Below, in pieces: positions 15,182 through 23,467 of a DNA stretch of 58,536 nt. Made by a program: the position numbers and the translations under genes. Location of the stretch: assembly GCA_900544795.1 (NCBI GenBank), contig UQWM01000014.1:1-58536 (forward strand), read 5' to 3'. Position 1 is the first letter of the stretch. Every line of letters begins with the position of its first letter. This DNA is from an uncultured Phascolarctobacterium sp. (GTDB lineage Bacteria; Bacillota; Negativicutes; Acidaminococcales; Acidaminococcaceae). The notes below the pieces were generated by a model. That model was not told the DNA's origin. It saw only the letters and a list, made by a program, of their open reading frames with translations, and ran no database searches.

Positions 15182-16414
15182 CTAAGACCTGCCATGCAAA
15201 TAGTCCAGCAGCTGCCGGGCGATCCTGCCGTTGCGGCCCGTATGGCTCATTTCCCATTTAACAGCAGCGGCCCGCAGATCTTCTTTTTTAATAGCCAGCC
15301 CTTCTACCTCGGCCTTATTTTCCAGCAAGCGGAAATATTGCTCCTGATCCATGGAATCGAAGAACAATTTGATGCCAAAGCGGTCGGCCAGCGAAATTTT
15401 TTCATTGATACTGTCGCGGCTGTGCAGCTCGTTCATATTCTGATCCTGCCACACTTCCTTGATGATATTGCGGCGGTTCGAGGTAGCGTAAAACAATACG
15501 TTATCAGGCTTGACCTCGAGCCCACCGTCTAAAATAGATTTTAAGGCTTTATATTCCACTTCAAATTCTTCAAAAGACAGGTCGTCTAAAACGACGATGA
15601 ATTTTTTGCCCCAGCGGCTCAATTCCTGCATCACCTTAGGCAGCTGCGCAAAATCGTGGCGTTTGACCTCTACCATGCGCAAGCCTTTATCAAAAAAGGC
15701 ATTACCAATAGCTTTGATGGACGAAGATTTACCGGTGCCGCGGTCGCCAAACAGCAGCACGTTATTGGCGGGCCTGCCGTGTAAAAAGGCTTCTGTATTG
15801 CCGATCAGCTCTTCCTTTTGGCGGTCATAACCATACAGCTGGTCAAAGGTCATATCGGAATAATTTTTGGTGCCTGTCAGGCACTCCAACTCGCCATTCC
15901 AGGCAAAAGCGCCATTATCAAGCATCGTACCATAGCCGTAATCATTGTAATAACCGCATAAAACCTCTACGGCCTGGCGGCCATTAGCATCGCCTTCAGC
16001 ATGCAACAGTATCTTTTCCAGCTTACTGCGCCCGGGCAGCGGTTTGAACAGGGTCGGTGTGTAATTACCAAGCAGCGGGTGGTTTTTGTAACGGGCAAAA
16101 ACATCGTCAACAAACTCACGCAGGATAACAATATCATGCGCGGCCGCCCGTGCCAGCCCCTCTCCTATTTGCCCGCCGTTTTTTTCGGCAACGGCTGAAA
16201 ACACATTGTTTTCGTGGACGATAGCCGACATCAAATACTCCAGCGGAATGATCCCGGTCAGGCCTTTTTCTTCGGCCGCAACCAGCAGCAAGCCTTCCAG
16301 CTCCGGCGCAAAAAATTCTTTAGGCCTGCGCAGGGCATTTACGATCGGATCGGCTAACAGGGCTCGGTAGATCACCAGATTACTTAAATTAGCGCAGCAA
16401 TTCATCTCATTCAT
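15182..16414 (-). CDS. DUF815-family AAA-type ATPase
   Basis: A 410-residue ATPase of the DUF815 family, cytosolic and of unproven function. Walker A is LLFGDRGTGKSSS (about residue 223), Walker B is KFIVVLDDLSFEEFE, followed by a sensor-like LFYATSNRRNI. The N-terminal 200 residues are helical. The first ATG (16414) overlaps the folK stop as ATGA, but AGGAG is better spaced for the ATG at 16405, so the true start may be three codons later. Its place inside a folate operon is probably transcriptional convenience; no pathway link is known to me. Confidence 0.85.
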   Translation of the reverse strand: MNEMNCCANLSNLVIYRALLADPIVNALRRPKEFFAPELEGLLLVAAEEKGLTGIIPLEYLMSAIVHENNVFSAVAEKNGGQIGEGLARAAAHDIVILREFVDDVFARYKNHPLLGNYTPTLFKPLPGRSKLEKILLHAEGDANGRQAVEVLCGYYNDYGYGTMLDNGAFAWNGELECLTGTKNYSDMTFDQLYGYDRQKEELIGNTEAFLHGRPANNVLLFGDRGTGKSSSIKAIGNAFFDKGLRMVEVKRHDFAQLPKVMQELSRWGKKFIVVLDDLSFEEFEVEYKALKSILDGGLEVKPDNVLFYATSNRRNIIKEVWQDQNMNELHSRDSINEKISLADRFGIKLFFDSMDQEQYFRLLENKAEVEGLAIKKEDLRAAAVKWEMSHTGRNGRIARQLLDYLHGRS

Positions 16415-16875
16415 CTCCTGCCAGTCAAAGATTTTAAGAGGTTCTCGATACTTGTTTTTAAAACGGGGTGTATTTTATCCGCGGCTATTTCGGCCAGCGG
16501 TTGTAAAACAAAAAGTCTGTTCTGCATATCGGGATGCGGCAATGTCAGCGTGGCGCTATGATAGATCAGATCATCGTATAGCAAAAGGTCCAGATCGATA
16601 TTGCGCTCGCCCCAATGCCGCAAACGGACGCGCCCCATTGATAGTTCAGTCTTAAGCAGCAGCTCTAAAAGCGGCTCCGGCGCTAAGTATGTTTCCACGC
16701 AAGCGGCTGCATTAACAAATTCCGGCTGGTCAGTCACGCCGTAAGGCGCTGTTTTTAAAAAACCGGATACAGCTTTGACATTTAACCCCTGCTCTTGCAG
16801 CAGCTGCAAAGCCTGCTTAAGATTGGCCTCTTTATCACCCAAATTACTGCCTAAAGCTATATATGCGACGGACAT
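16411..16875 (-). CDS. folK: 6-hydroxymethyl-dihydropterin pyrophosphokinase
   Basis: A 154-residue HPPK that transfers pyrophosphate from ATP to hydroxymethyl-dihydropterin. It begins MSVAYIALGSNLGDKEANL, the family hallmark; an open frame extends upstream into folP but has no support. The second signature is RHWGERNIDLDLLLYDD, holding the magnesium-binding Asp pair, followed by LTLPHPDMQNRLFVLQPL. It overlaps folP by 19 bases and the DUF815 gene by four. Product passes directly to FolP. Confidence 0.95.
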   Translation of the reverse strand: MSVAYIALGSNLGDKEANLKQALQLLQEQGLNVKAVSGFLKTAPYGVTDQPEFVNAAACVETYLAPEPLLELLLKTELSMGRVRLRHWGERNIDLDLLLYDDLIYHSATLTLPHPDMQNRLFVLQPLAEIAADKIHPVLKTSIENLLKSLTGRR

Positions 16876-18050
16876 AAGATCGCCTCCAGCATCCTGATCG
16901 CCCGCAGGTTCTCCTGCACGTCGTGCACACGTACCATCTGCGCGCCGGCATAAACAGCCTGACAACTGGTGGCGATAGTGCCTTCCAGCCGTTCCTCTGC
17001 CGGCAAACAACCCAACACGCTGCCGACAGTGCTTTTACGCGAAGCCGCCAAAAGGACTGGATAACCCAATCCAGTCAACGACTTTAAGCCCTGCATCAGC
17101 TGCAGGTTTTGTTTAACATCTTTGGCAAAGCCGATACCGGGGTCAAAAATTATTTTATCTTTGCTTACGCCACGCTCTGCCAGCATTTGTGCCTGTTGCA
17201 CTAAATAAGCGGCAACCTCCGTTACCACGTTTTTATAGGCACAGTTCTGCTGCATGTCTTTCGGCGTGCCACGCATGTGCATCAAAATGATCGGCGCCTT
17301 GCTGCTGACGACCAGATCGGCCATCGCCGCATCGCCAGCCATCGCTGTAACATCGTTGATGATATCGGCTCCTGCTGCCAGGGCTGCCTGTGCCGTAGCG
17401 GCACGATAGGTATCAATGGAAATGATGCAGTCGGGATAACGCTCTTTAATCGCCCTGATCACAGGCACAACCCGCTGCTGCTCTTCGTCAGCTGCCACAG
17501 CATCGCTGCCGGGGCGGGTCGATTCGCCGCCAACATCCAGAATGGTTGCGCCCTGCTCCAGCATTTTACCGGCCCGATCTAACACCTGTTCCAGCTGGGG
17601 CACTCGTGAATCTGCATAAAATGAATCGGGCGTGATGTTTAAAATACCCATCACTAACATTCTATCATAAGTCAGCGTTCTTCCGTCAGCTAAAATAGTT
17701 TGCAGCGGAGCCGGATCGAGCAGCGCTTCTAATTCGCTTTGTACAGCATCCATCCCAAAATACGGCATCTGCGCCAGTTTTTCCAGCAGTCTGGCATAAT
17801 GCTTGCGCGTGCCCAGTAAAATGGCGTCCACCCGTTCCTCGGCGCACACCACGCAGCCCGCAGGTATAGCGCAGTCGCCGCCACAGGCCAGCATTTCCTG
17901 CTTAATGATATTAGCAGCCGGCGTGCGGATATCGACAAGCTTTAAAGGCAGTATCTCACCCTTATACAAAAAAATCTTTTCACTGGCAGGATGGACGCCC
18001 AGATGACCGAGTTCTTCCGCCAGTGTTTGCGGCTCCAGCTTTAAAATCAT
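16857..18050 (-). CDS. folP: dihydropteroate synthase with N-terminal extension
   Basis: A 397-residue enzyme joining pterin pyrophosphate to p-aminobenzoate. The start is the ATG at 18050, which overlaps the folE2 stop as ATGA. The DHPS TIM barrel begins near residue 130 with LVMGILNITPDSFY, followed by ILDVGGESTRPGS, IISIDTYRAATAQAAL, INDVTA, IFDPGIGFAKD and LAASRKSTVGSVLG. The first 125 residues are an extra domain, with four cysteines in CGGDC...CVVC (about residues 56-69), giving a protein about 120 residues longer than classical DHPS. Such extensions occur in some Firmicutes; their role is unclear. Confidence 0.93.
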   Translation of the reverse strand: MILKLEPQTLAEELGHLGVHPASEKIFLYKGEILPLKLVDIRTPAANIIKQEMLACGGDCAIPAGCVVCAEERVDAILLGTRKHYARLLEKLAQMPYFGMDAVQSELEALLDPAPLQTILADGRTLTYDRMLVMGILNITPDSFYADSRVPQLEQVLDRAGKMLEQGATILDVGGESTRPGSDAVAADEEQQRVVPVIRAIKERYPDCIISIDTYRAATAQAALAAGADIINDVTAMAGDAAMADLVVSSKAPIILMHMRGTPKDMQQNCAYKNVVTEVAAYLVQQAQMLAERGVSKDKIIFDPGIGFAKDVKQNLQLMQGLKSLTGLGYPVLLAASRKSTVGSVLGCLPAEERLEGTIATSCQAVYAGAQMVRVHDVQENLRAIRMLEAILCPSHI

Positions 18051-18829
18051 GCTTCCACATCCTTCCAACCCTTTTCTACACAGGCAAAAGCGTTGTGATT
18101 ATGAATGCTTTCAATGCTTTCAACAGTAGCCTGATACCAGGTGATGCGGTTGTCAGCCTCCAGGCGCAACGCGATCTCTCGCACAGCGTCCTCTACGAAA
18201 CGGGGATTATCATAAGCCTGCTCGGTCACAAACTTTTCATCAGGACGCTTTAAAAGGCCATAAACAGGCGCGCTGGCTCCCGCATCTGCGATCTCCGCCA
18301 GCTCTTCCAGCCACACCATTTCCTGCGAAGTGATCTCCAGCTTGGCCAAAGCCCTTTGGTTATGGGCGCCATAAGCACTGATCTCCTTCGAGCAGGGGCA
18401 CAAGGTCTGGATCGGTATCTCAGCTGAAATACGCAATGAAAACTTTTCATCTTTCTCGGCCGTATAAACGCAATCGATATCCATCGGCGCCCGCTGGCCG
18501 CTGACCGGTGCAGTTTTATAGATAAAATAAGGAAATTTCAGTTGTAAAAATGCCTTCTCAGCCTGCAAACGCTCTTTAAGATGGTCAAGGATATTTTCCA
18601 GCGATCCCAGTGTCACCGGGCCTAAGGTCTGCAAGCACTCCACAAAGCGGCTCATATGCGTCCCCCGCAGATCGTGGGGCAAATCTACCGCCAGGCTGAC
18701 ATTAGCGACACTATGCTGAGTGCCCTTTTCCTTATCCTTCAAGGCGACAGGCCAGCGCAGGTCTTTGATGCCCACATGCTTCAGCGGTATTTTGCGGCGG
18801 TCTAATTCTCCCTGTACATCCTTCATCAT
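18047..18829 (-). CDS. folE2: GTP cyclohydrolase FolE2 (type IB)
   Basis: A 260-residue enzyme opening the pterin pathway from GTP, the metal-flexible alternative to FolE. The signature TLCPCSKEISAYGAHNQRA carries the catalytic Cys and His, and RVVEDAVREIA-like helices follow near the C-terminus. The N-terminal DVQGELDRRKIPLKHVGI is the usual FolE2 start. It overlaps queD and folP by four bases each. FolE2 is often zinc-independent and favoured when zinc is scarce; I saw no Zur-type operator here. Its product feeds both folate and queuosine. Confidence 0.95.
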   Translation of the reverse strand: MMKDVQGELDRRKIPLKHVGIKDLRWPVALKDKEKGTQHSVANVSLAVDLPHDLRGTHMSRFVECLQTLGPVTLGSLENILDHLKERLQAEKAFLQLKFPYFIYKTAPVSGQRAPMDIDCVYTAEKDEKFSLRISAEIPIQTLCPCSKEISAYGAHNQRALAKLEITSQEMVWLEELAEIADAGASAPVYGLLKRPDEKFVTEQAYDNPRFVEDAVREIALRLEADNRITWYQATVESIESIHNHNAFACVEKGWKDVEA

Positions 18830-19185
18830 AGGTCACCTCGGTAAATGCAGCCGCTGGTTTTGGTTTCCCACACCTCTACTTCATAAAGCTTGTAGTTGGG
18901 CCCTTGCAGCAATTTTTCCAAACGCTGCCACACCCACACGGCAATATTCTCCGCCGAAGGCTGCGGCAGGATATCGTTAAGGCAGGCGTGGTCAAGCTTG
19001 CTTAAAACCTCATCTTTAACGATATTTTTTAAAACGATAAAGTCGATGACCATGCCTTCTGCATCTGGGGCACCTTCGACTTTCACCACCAATTTATAAG
19101 TGTGCCCATGCAGCTTTTCGCATTTGCCATGATATTCAGGCAGATAGTGGGCAGCGTCAAATTCAAACTCTTTTAAAATAAACAT
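18826..19185 (-). CDS. queD: 6-pyruvoyl-tetrahydropterin synthase family (QueD / PTPS-III type)
   Basis: A 119-residue zinc enzyme. Zinc ligands are His13 (DAAHYLP) and His26/His28 in KLHGHTY; the catalytic pocket has Cys22 directly followed by Glu23 (KCEKLHGH). QueD uses Cys to make carboxy-tetrahydropterin; PTPS-III proteins with Glu at this place replace dihydroneopterin aldolase (FolB). Having both side by side, in an operon with folE2, folP and folK but no folB, suggests one enzyme serving queuosine and folate. That double role is an inference. It lies 19 bases after trmL. Confidence 0.88.
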   Translation of the reverse strand: MFILKEFEFDAAHYLPEYHGKCEKLHGHTYKLVVKVEGAPDAEGMVIDFIVLKNIVKDEVLSKLDHACLNDILPQPSAENIAVWVWQRLEKLLQGPNYKLYEVEVWETKTSGCIYRGDL

Positions 19186-19204
19186 AGTTCCCCTCCAAAA
19201 TCAC

Positions 19205-19669
19205 TTATACTGACAAGCCTGCAAAATCGTCCTGCTGGCGCAGCGCCTCATAAGCGACGATAGCTGCCGAATTGGACAGGTTCAACGACCTTGCTTCGTC
19301 GATCATCGGAATGCGTACGCAGCAGTCTTCATATTCTAACCTCAGTTTTTCGGGCAGCCCGGCAGTTTCCTTACCAAAAATCAGCAGACTGTCTTTTGCG
19401 TACTGCACATCGGTATAACGTTTATGCGCTTTGGTAGTCAGCAAAAACTTATCGTTGTCCTTATATTTTTCCAGCACTTCATAAACGCTGTCATAATAAT
19501 GCACGTCTACCAAGTTCCAATAATCCAGACCGGCTCGTTTCAAATATTTATCTTCCACCGAAAAGCCCAGTGGACGCACCAAATGCAGATGGCAGCCAGT
19601 AGCGGCACACAAACGCGCGATATTTCCTGTATTGCCGGGTATCTCCGGCTCCACTAAAACGATATGCAT
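19205..19669 (-). CDS. trmL: tRNA (cytidine/uridine-34-2'-O)-methyltransferase
   Basis: A 154-residue SPOUT methyltransferase, the minimal TrmL type that methylates the wobble ribose of tRNA(Leu). Motif 1 is the N-terminal VEPEIPGNTGNIARLCAATG; the knot region shows LIFGKETAGLPEKL and CVRIPMIDEARSLNLSNSAAIV. The length is normal for TrmL. It probably leads the folate operon, since only 19 bases separate it from queD; a weak hairpin (19707-19729) lies upstream of it. Confidence 0.93.
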   Translation of the reverse strand: MHIVLVEPEIPGNTGNIARLCAATGCHLHLVRPLGFSVEDKYLKRAGLDYWNLVDVHYYDSVYEVLEKYKDNDKFLLTTKAHKRYTDVQYAKDSLLIFGKETAGLPEKLRLEYEDCCVRIPMIDEARSLNLSNSAAIVAYEALRQQDDFAGLSV

Positions 19670-19706
19670 AAATCATTCACCTCTTCAAAATTTAGAAAAC
19701 GCAAAA

Positions 19707-19729
19707 TGCACAGTCCGTTCGACTGTGCA
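19707..19729 (-). terminator. terminator after the glucosaminidase gene
   Basis: TGCACAGTC / GACTGTGCA, a perfect 9-bp stem with a 5-base loop just after the stop of the glucosaminidase gene. A T-rich stretch follows on the minus strand. Confidence 0.65.
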
Positions 19730-19735
19730 CCTGCA

Positions 19736-20872
19736 TTATTTATTTTTCTTCAGCAGTTCGTCAACAAGCTCACGCATTTTATGCTGCTCGGCTGCCGCAA
19801 CTTCTTCCTGTTTCACCTTGTCATCTTTTTTATCCTGCTCGTGTTTGTCCTTGTCTTGCTTATTCTTATCGGCTTTGCTTTCAGCCGCTTCCACAGCCAG
19901 CATCCGCTGCCAGACTCCCATGATCTTCTCGCTGTAATTAGGACTCATAGCCCAGGTACCATTAAGCTTGTACCAGGTATCGCACAAACCACGCTCCAGA
20001 CGGATAGCGTGTGCCAGGTCATAACGGGGATCGATGATTTTTGTGGAAGGATGCTTTTGGGTAGTATAAGCCAATAAATGCTGGATATGCGCACGCGCAC
20101 CCAGTTCTGGTGTTTTAAAATGAGCGCCCTTGACGCCACCGCCCGTAGTTCCCAGACCACAGAAATTATTCTGTTCAGGCTTCACATCGCCGCCAAAACG
20201 GAAAAATCCTGTTTCCACCAGCGCCTGAGCAAAAGCCAGATCTTGACGCACGCCTTCACGTCCTGCTTCCTGCCAATACAGGTCTACTATCTCTTCAGCG
20301 CTGCAGGACAGCTTCAAATCAGGATTGCTTTGTTTGAGCAAAGCAACAGCCTGTGCTTTGGTTGCCGCAGCTTCACCAAAAATACCGATCTCCTGATAAC
20401 CTACAGGCAAAGCTGCTGTACCTGTAGCTTTAGGCATTGCCCCCTGCGCGGCAACAGTGCTGCCAGCTTTATCGTTTTGCTTGCCGCCTGACTTGGTCGT
20501 CAGCGGCGCTTCGTTTTGCTGTTTTTTATCTTTTTTCTGTTTTTCTTGCTTTTTCTCTTCTTTAGCCTTCTGCTTCGCTGCTTTTTTCGCAGCCCTGGAG
20601 TCCAACTTTACTGCTTTCTGCTGCGGCTCTGCCGTAACATTGCGCACCTGTGCCGATGATTGGTTGGCCGTAGTGCTGCGGCGCGTTTCAACAGGCGTCT
20701 TCTGCACCAGCACCTGCTTTTGGGCACGGGGCTGCGGTACAGACGATACCACGATCTGTGGCTTACCTGCTGTTTTATTTTCTTTCTTTTTTGCTTCTGC
20801 CTGCATCGGCAATGCTGCGGCGCAGCAAACAGCCAAAGACACAGCCACAAGCTGCTGTTTTTTTAAATTCAC
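19736..20872 (-). CDS. exported N-acetylglucosaminidase (peptidoglycan hydrolase)
   Basis: A 378-residue secreted protein. A signal peptide covers residues 1-28 (MQAEA cleavage region). Residues 30-140 are a disordered Lys/Gln/Ala/Thr-rich stretch with KEEKKQEKQKKDKKQQ, probably wall-spanning. The catalytic glucosaminidase domain (about 185-320) shows VRQDLAFAQALVETGFF with the likely catalytic Glu, EQNNFCGLGTTGGG, and AHIQHLLAYTT. A charged Lys/Asp tail follows. This domain cleaves the glycan strand of peptidoglycan. The gene stands alone, divergent from the UPF0173 hydrolase. Confidence 0.9.
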   Translation of the reverse strand: MNLKKQQLVAVSLAVCCAAALPMQAEAKKKENKTAGKPQIVVSSVPQPRAQKQVLVQKTPVETRRSTTANQSSAQVRNVTAEPQQKAVKLDSRAAKKAAKQKAKEEKKQEKQKKDKKQQNEAPLTTKSGGKQNDKAGSTVAAQGAMPKATGTAALPVGYQEIGIFGEAAATKAQAVALLKQSNPDLKLSCSAEEIVDLYWQEAGREGVRQDLAFAQALVETGFFRFGGDVKPEQNNFCGLGTTGGGVKGAHFKTPELGARAHIQHLLAYTTQKHPSTKIIDPRYDLAHAIRLERGLCDTWYKLNGTWAMSPNYSEKIMGVWQRMLAVEAAESKADKNKQDKDKHEQDKKDDKVKQEEVAAAEQHKMRELVDELLKKNK

Positions 20873-21021
20873 GTTACGTCTCCTGTCAATGATTATATTG
20901 ATAGTTAAATTTTACCCCATTTCTACTGATACTGTAAAGTTTTATTAACCTTCTTCACAAAAAATCCGCATCTTTTATGATATAATATAAATGGAGAATT
21001 TTTTAAAGGAGCTGATATTTT

Positions 21022-21687
21022 ATGTCTACCACTTTTAAATTTATCAATCACGCCTGCTTTACCCTGGCTCATGAGGGCCATACTGTGATTTTTGACCCTT
21101 ATCTCGACGGCAGTGCGCAAGATATCAATGATCTTAATGTTGAATATATTTTCGTTTCCCACGGTCACTTTGACCATTTGGGCAGCGCTATCGAGCTGGC
21201 TAAAGCCTGTGATGCTACCATTATTTCTACTGCTGAGGTCTGCGGCGTTGCCGGTGAAGCCGGTGTCAAGACCCATGCCATGCACTTGGGCGGCACCCAT
21301 GCGTTCCCCTTTGGTAAAGTACGCGTTACCCTGGCCTTCCACGGCAGCGGTGTACCCGGCGGCCATGCCTGCGGTTTTATTGTCGATTTTTACGGCACCA
21401 GGCTATACTTTGCCGGTGATACTGCTTTATTTGGTGATATGCAGCTGCTGCAAAGACTGGACAGCTTTGATTATGCTGTGCTGCCGATCGGCGATAACTT
21501 TACCATGGGTCCCAAAGACGCAGCTATCGCAGCCGAATTCTTAAAAGCCAAATATGTAATCCCCATCCATTACAACACCTGGCCGCTGATCGCTCAAGAC
21601 CCTGTTCAATTTAAAGCAGACGTGGAAGCGCACACTGCTTCCAAAGTCCTGATCGTTGAACCGGGCGCCAGCATCGAACTGGCCTGA
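21022..21687 (+). CDS. UPF0173 metal-dependent hydrolase (MBL fold)
   Basis: A 221-residue metallo-beta-lactamase-fold protein. The first metal motif is VSHGHFDHLGS (HxHxDH), with later ligands in MHLGGTHAF, FAGDTALFGDM and VIPIHYNTWP. The N-terminus FKFINHACFTL is typical for UPF0173. Function of the family is not firmly known. TATAAT at 20981-20986 with an upstream TGA gives a short leader, and AAAGGAG precedes the start. A strong terminator follows. Confidence 0.9.
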   Translation: MSTTFKFINHACFTLAHEGHTVIFDPYLDGSAQDINDLNVEYIFVSHGHFDHLGSAIELAKACDATIISTAEVCGVAGEAGVKTHAMHLGGTHAFPFGKVRVTLAFHGSGVPGGHACGFIVDFYGTRLYFAGDTALFGDMQLLQRLDSFDYAVLPIGDNFTMGPKDAAIAAEFLKAKYVIPIHYNTWPLIAQDPVQFKADVEAHTASKVLIVEPGASIELA

Positions 21688-21699
21688 CCCTAAAAGGTT

Positions 21700-21740
21700 A
21701 AAGTCCCTGCCATCATTAACTGATGGCAGGGACTTTTTAT
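21700..21740. terminator. terminator between UPF0173 gene and pilus operon
   Basis: Perfect 16-bp stem AAAGTCCCTGCCATCA / TGATGGCAGGGACTTT (21700-21715, 21721-21736) followed by T on the plus strand; an A-rich left flank lets it serve the convergent pilus operon too. Confidence 0.9.
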
Positions 21741-21757
21741 ATACCTCAAACAGTATG

Positions 21758-22678
21758 CTATTGCAAATAAACTACTGCATGATACGGCGCTAAAACCCTT
21801 TCATCACGCTGCAAAATAAAATTATCGCCGATGGTCACAGCGCCGCCGGCAACTATCACGCCTTTAACACCACAGTTAGCGCCAATATATAAATTATTTT
21901 TTACCACCAGCAGCGCCTGTTCCAGCTGTACATTATCACCAATTATCAAATTATCGCCCACTACTAAAGTAATACGCCCCAGTAAATGCAGGTTCTTTTC
22001 AATGGTGACATTCTTCTCGGCTATCAAAAAGGCATCTCCTTTCAGTTCCCGCACCAGACTGGGTATCGTAACCCCGTAAAAATCTTTGTTATAATAAATC
22101 CTCTTGCCAAAGCCCAGTTGCTTGTATTCCTCAGCAGTTAAAAAGCTATAACGGCTCCAGTCTTCATAACAGGTCACATCCAGATCCTGCAGCACTGGGC
22201 CGGCTTCAGCAGATATCAATACTTCTGTATCAGTTATTGGGTCACCCTCTATGGTGCTGCCGGCCGTCAACGTGTTTTGGTAAAATTTCTGCCCCTGGCC
22301 TAAAGGCGGCTGCAAGCACACCGTTGTCAAAGTGATCTGCTTATCAGCTGCAACTGCTTGGGCAGTTAATTTTCGTCCCGGTAGCAGCTCGTTTTTTTGC
22401 CGCAGCACCTCAACCTGTAGCAAGGTATTGGCAGGGTATAGCTTCTGCTCAGGCAACATCAGGCTATCGGCCAGCTCACCCCGCTGCTCCAATGTCAACG
22501 CGGCGGCCAAAGCACTGTTAGCAGCCGTTTGTAGCTGACGCCGCAAAATACATTCATCAGCAGCTTCTGCTTCTCCCCGCAGCGAATGGTATAAAGCCTG
22601 CACTACACCCGCAAGCAGCAGGCACAGCAGTAAAACGATAATACTGACACTGCCGCACTGTTTATCCGACCCCTTCAT
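21758..22678 (-). CDS. PilX-like membrane-anchored protein with polymer-type beta-helix
   Basis: A 306-residue protein, last in the pilus operon. One N-terminal membrane helix (about residues 10-28) is followed by a helical segment with ALTLEQRG, as in PilX-type accessory pilins; the G-F-E prepilin motif is absent. The C-terminal third (about residues 215-295) is built of short beta-helix-like turns such as NVTIEKNLHLLG, NLIIGDNVQ, NLYIGANCGVKG and AVTIGDNF, recalling bactofilins or hexapeptide repeats. It probably sits at the pilus base or tip; function is inferred from context. Confidence 0.65.
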   Translation of the reverse strand: MKGSDKQCGSVSIIVLLLCLLLAGVVQALYHSLRGEAEAADECILRRQLQTAANSALAAALTLEQRGELADSLMLPEQKLYPANTLLQVEVLRQKNELLPGRKLTAQAVAADKQITLTTVCLQPPLGQGQKFYQNTLTAGSTIEGDPITDTEVLISAEAGPVLQDLDVTCYEDWSRYSFLTAEEYKQLGFGKRIYYNKDFYGVTIPSLVRELKGDAFLIAEKNVTIEKNLHLLGRITLVVGDNLIIGDNVQLEQALLVVKNNLYIGANCGVKGVIVAGGAVTIGDNFILQRDERVLAPYHAVVYLQ

Positions 22679-23172
22679 TCTACTACTCCATTGCTCAATG
22701 CCATCACTTTACTGGCAGTTAAGCTTCTGCCGCTGCGTGGTTCCAGTAATTTCAACTTCACCAGTAATTCTTTTTCACTCTGTCGTTTTGCTGTAAATTC
22801 CTGCACCTTTATCGACGGCAATGATAGTGGGTTGACGCCTTTCAAGGAATTGCTTTTCGTTTCACGATATAAAATACCACCGCTCAAATAAAATGTTATC
22901 TGGCGGCTACCTAAAACATCACGGCACAGCACTTTGCTATTGCCCTTAGCCCCGCTGCCGATACTGACTTTAGACGCATGCAGAAACAATTCCCGTTCCG
23001 GTAGCGCGAAGCTATACCTGGCGGCACGGTGCAGCAACACATCCGCCTGCATTTTCTGCCACCCCTGCAACAATTGCTTTAAGCTGCCTGAGAACATCAG
23101 CATTACAATCATCATCAGTAGCAGAGCTAAATTAAGTTCTACCAATAAAAACCCTTTATTACGGTACAACAT
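22675..23172 (-). CDS. minor prepilin (PilW/ComGF-like)
   Basis: A 165-residue protein with a prepilin signal: NKGFLLVELNLALLLMM, Glu at +5 after the predicted cleavage, then a hydrophobic helix. The body is beta-rich with no recognisable catalytic motif. Its stop overlaps the next start by four bases and its start overlaps the preceding gene by 14. Assigned as a minor pseudopilin by signal and position. Confidence 0.75.
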   Translation of the reverse strand: MLYRNKGFLLVELNLALLLMMIVMLMFSGSLKQLLQGWQKMQADVLLHRAARYSFALPERELFLHASKVSIGSGAKGNSKVLCRDVLGSRQITFYLSGGILYRETKSNSLKGVNPLSLPSIKVQEFTAKRQSEKELLVKLKLLEPRSGRSLTASKVMALSNGVVE

Positions 23173-23467
23173 AGTTCACCTTGTTTATAAGCATCTCACC
23201 ACTATGTCCGTCTAAAACTGCTATCACTTCCTGCCTAATGCCAAAGCCACAGCCTAAAGTCTCACGTTCCAGCAGCAGCCCCTCTTTAGCCGCTGCTTCG
23301 CTGTCAGCGGCTTCTGCCAACTCTGTAGCTAACACCATTTTATTATGCTTCTGCATGATGCGGACGCTGCCCTGATAGGCGGCTAAAATCGAACAACAGG
23401 TAAGACTGACTAATAATAAAACCATTGTTATTTCTGCCAGAACAAAGCCCTGCTTATTTAATATCAC
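23159..23467 (-). CDS. minor prepilin (PilV/GspI-like)
   Basis: A 102-residue protein with the prepilin motif NKQGFVLAEITMVLLL and an N-terminal hydrophobic helix ending at about residue 28. The rest is short and mostly helical then beta, with cysteines in the first helix (TCCSIL) and at ETLGCGFG. It overlaps both neighbours by 14 bases, so the operon is translated as a coupled unit. Confidence 0.75.
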   Translation of the reverse strand: MILNKQGFVLAEITMVLLLVSLTCCSILAAYQGSVRIMQKHNKMVLATELAEAADSEAAAKEGLLLERETLGCGFGIRQEVIAVLDGHSGEMLINKVNYVVP

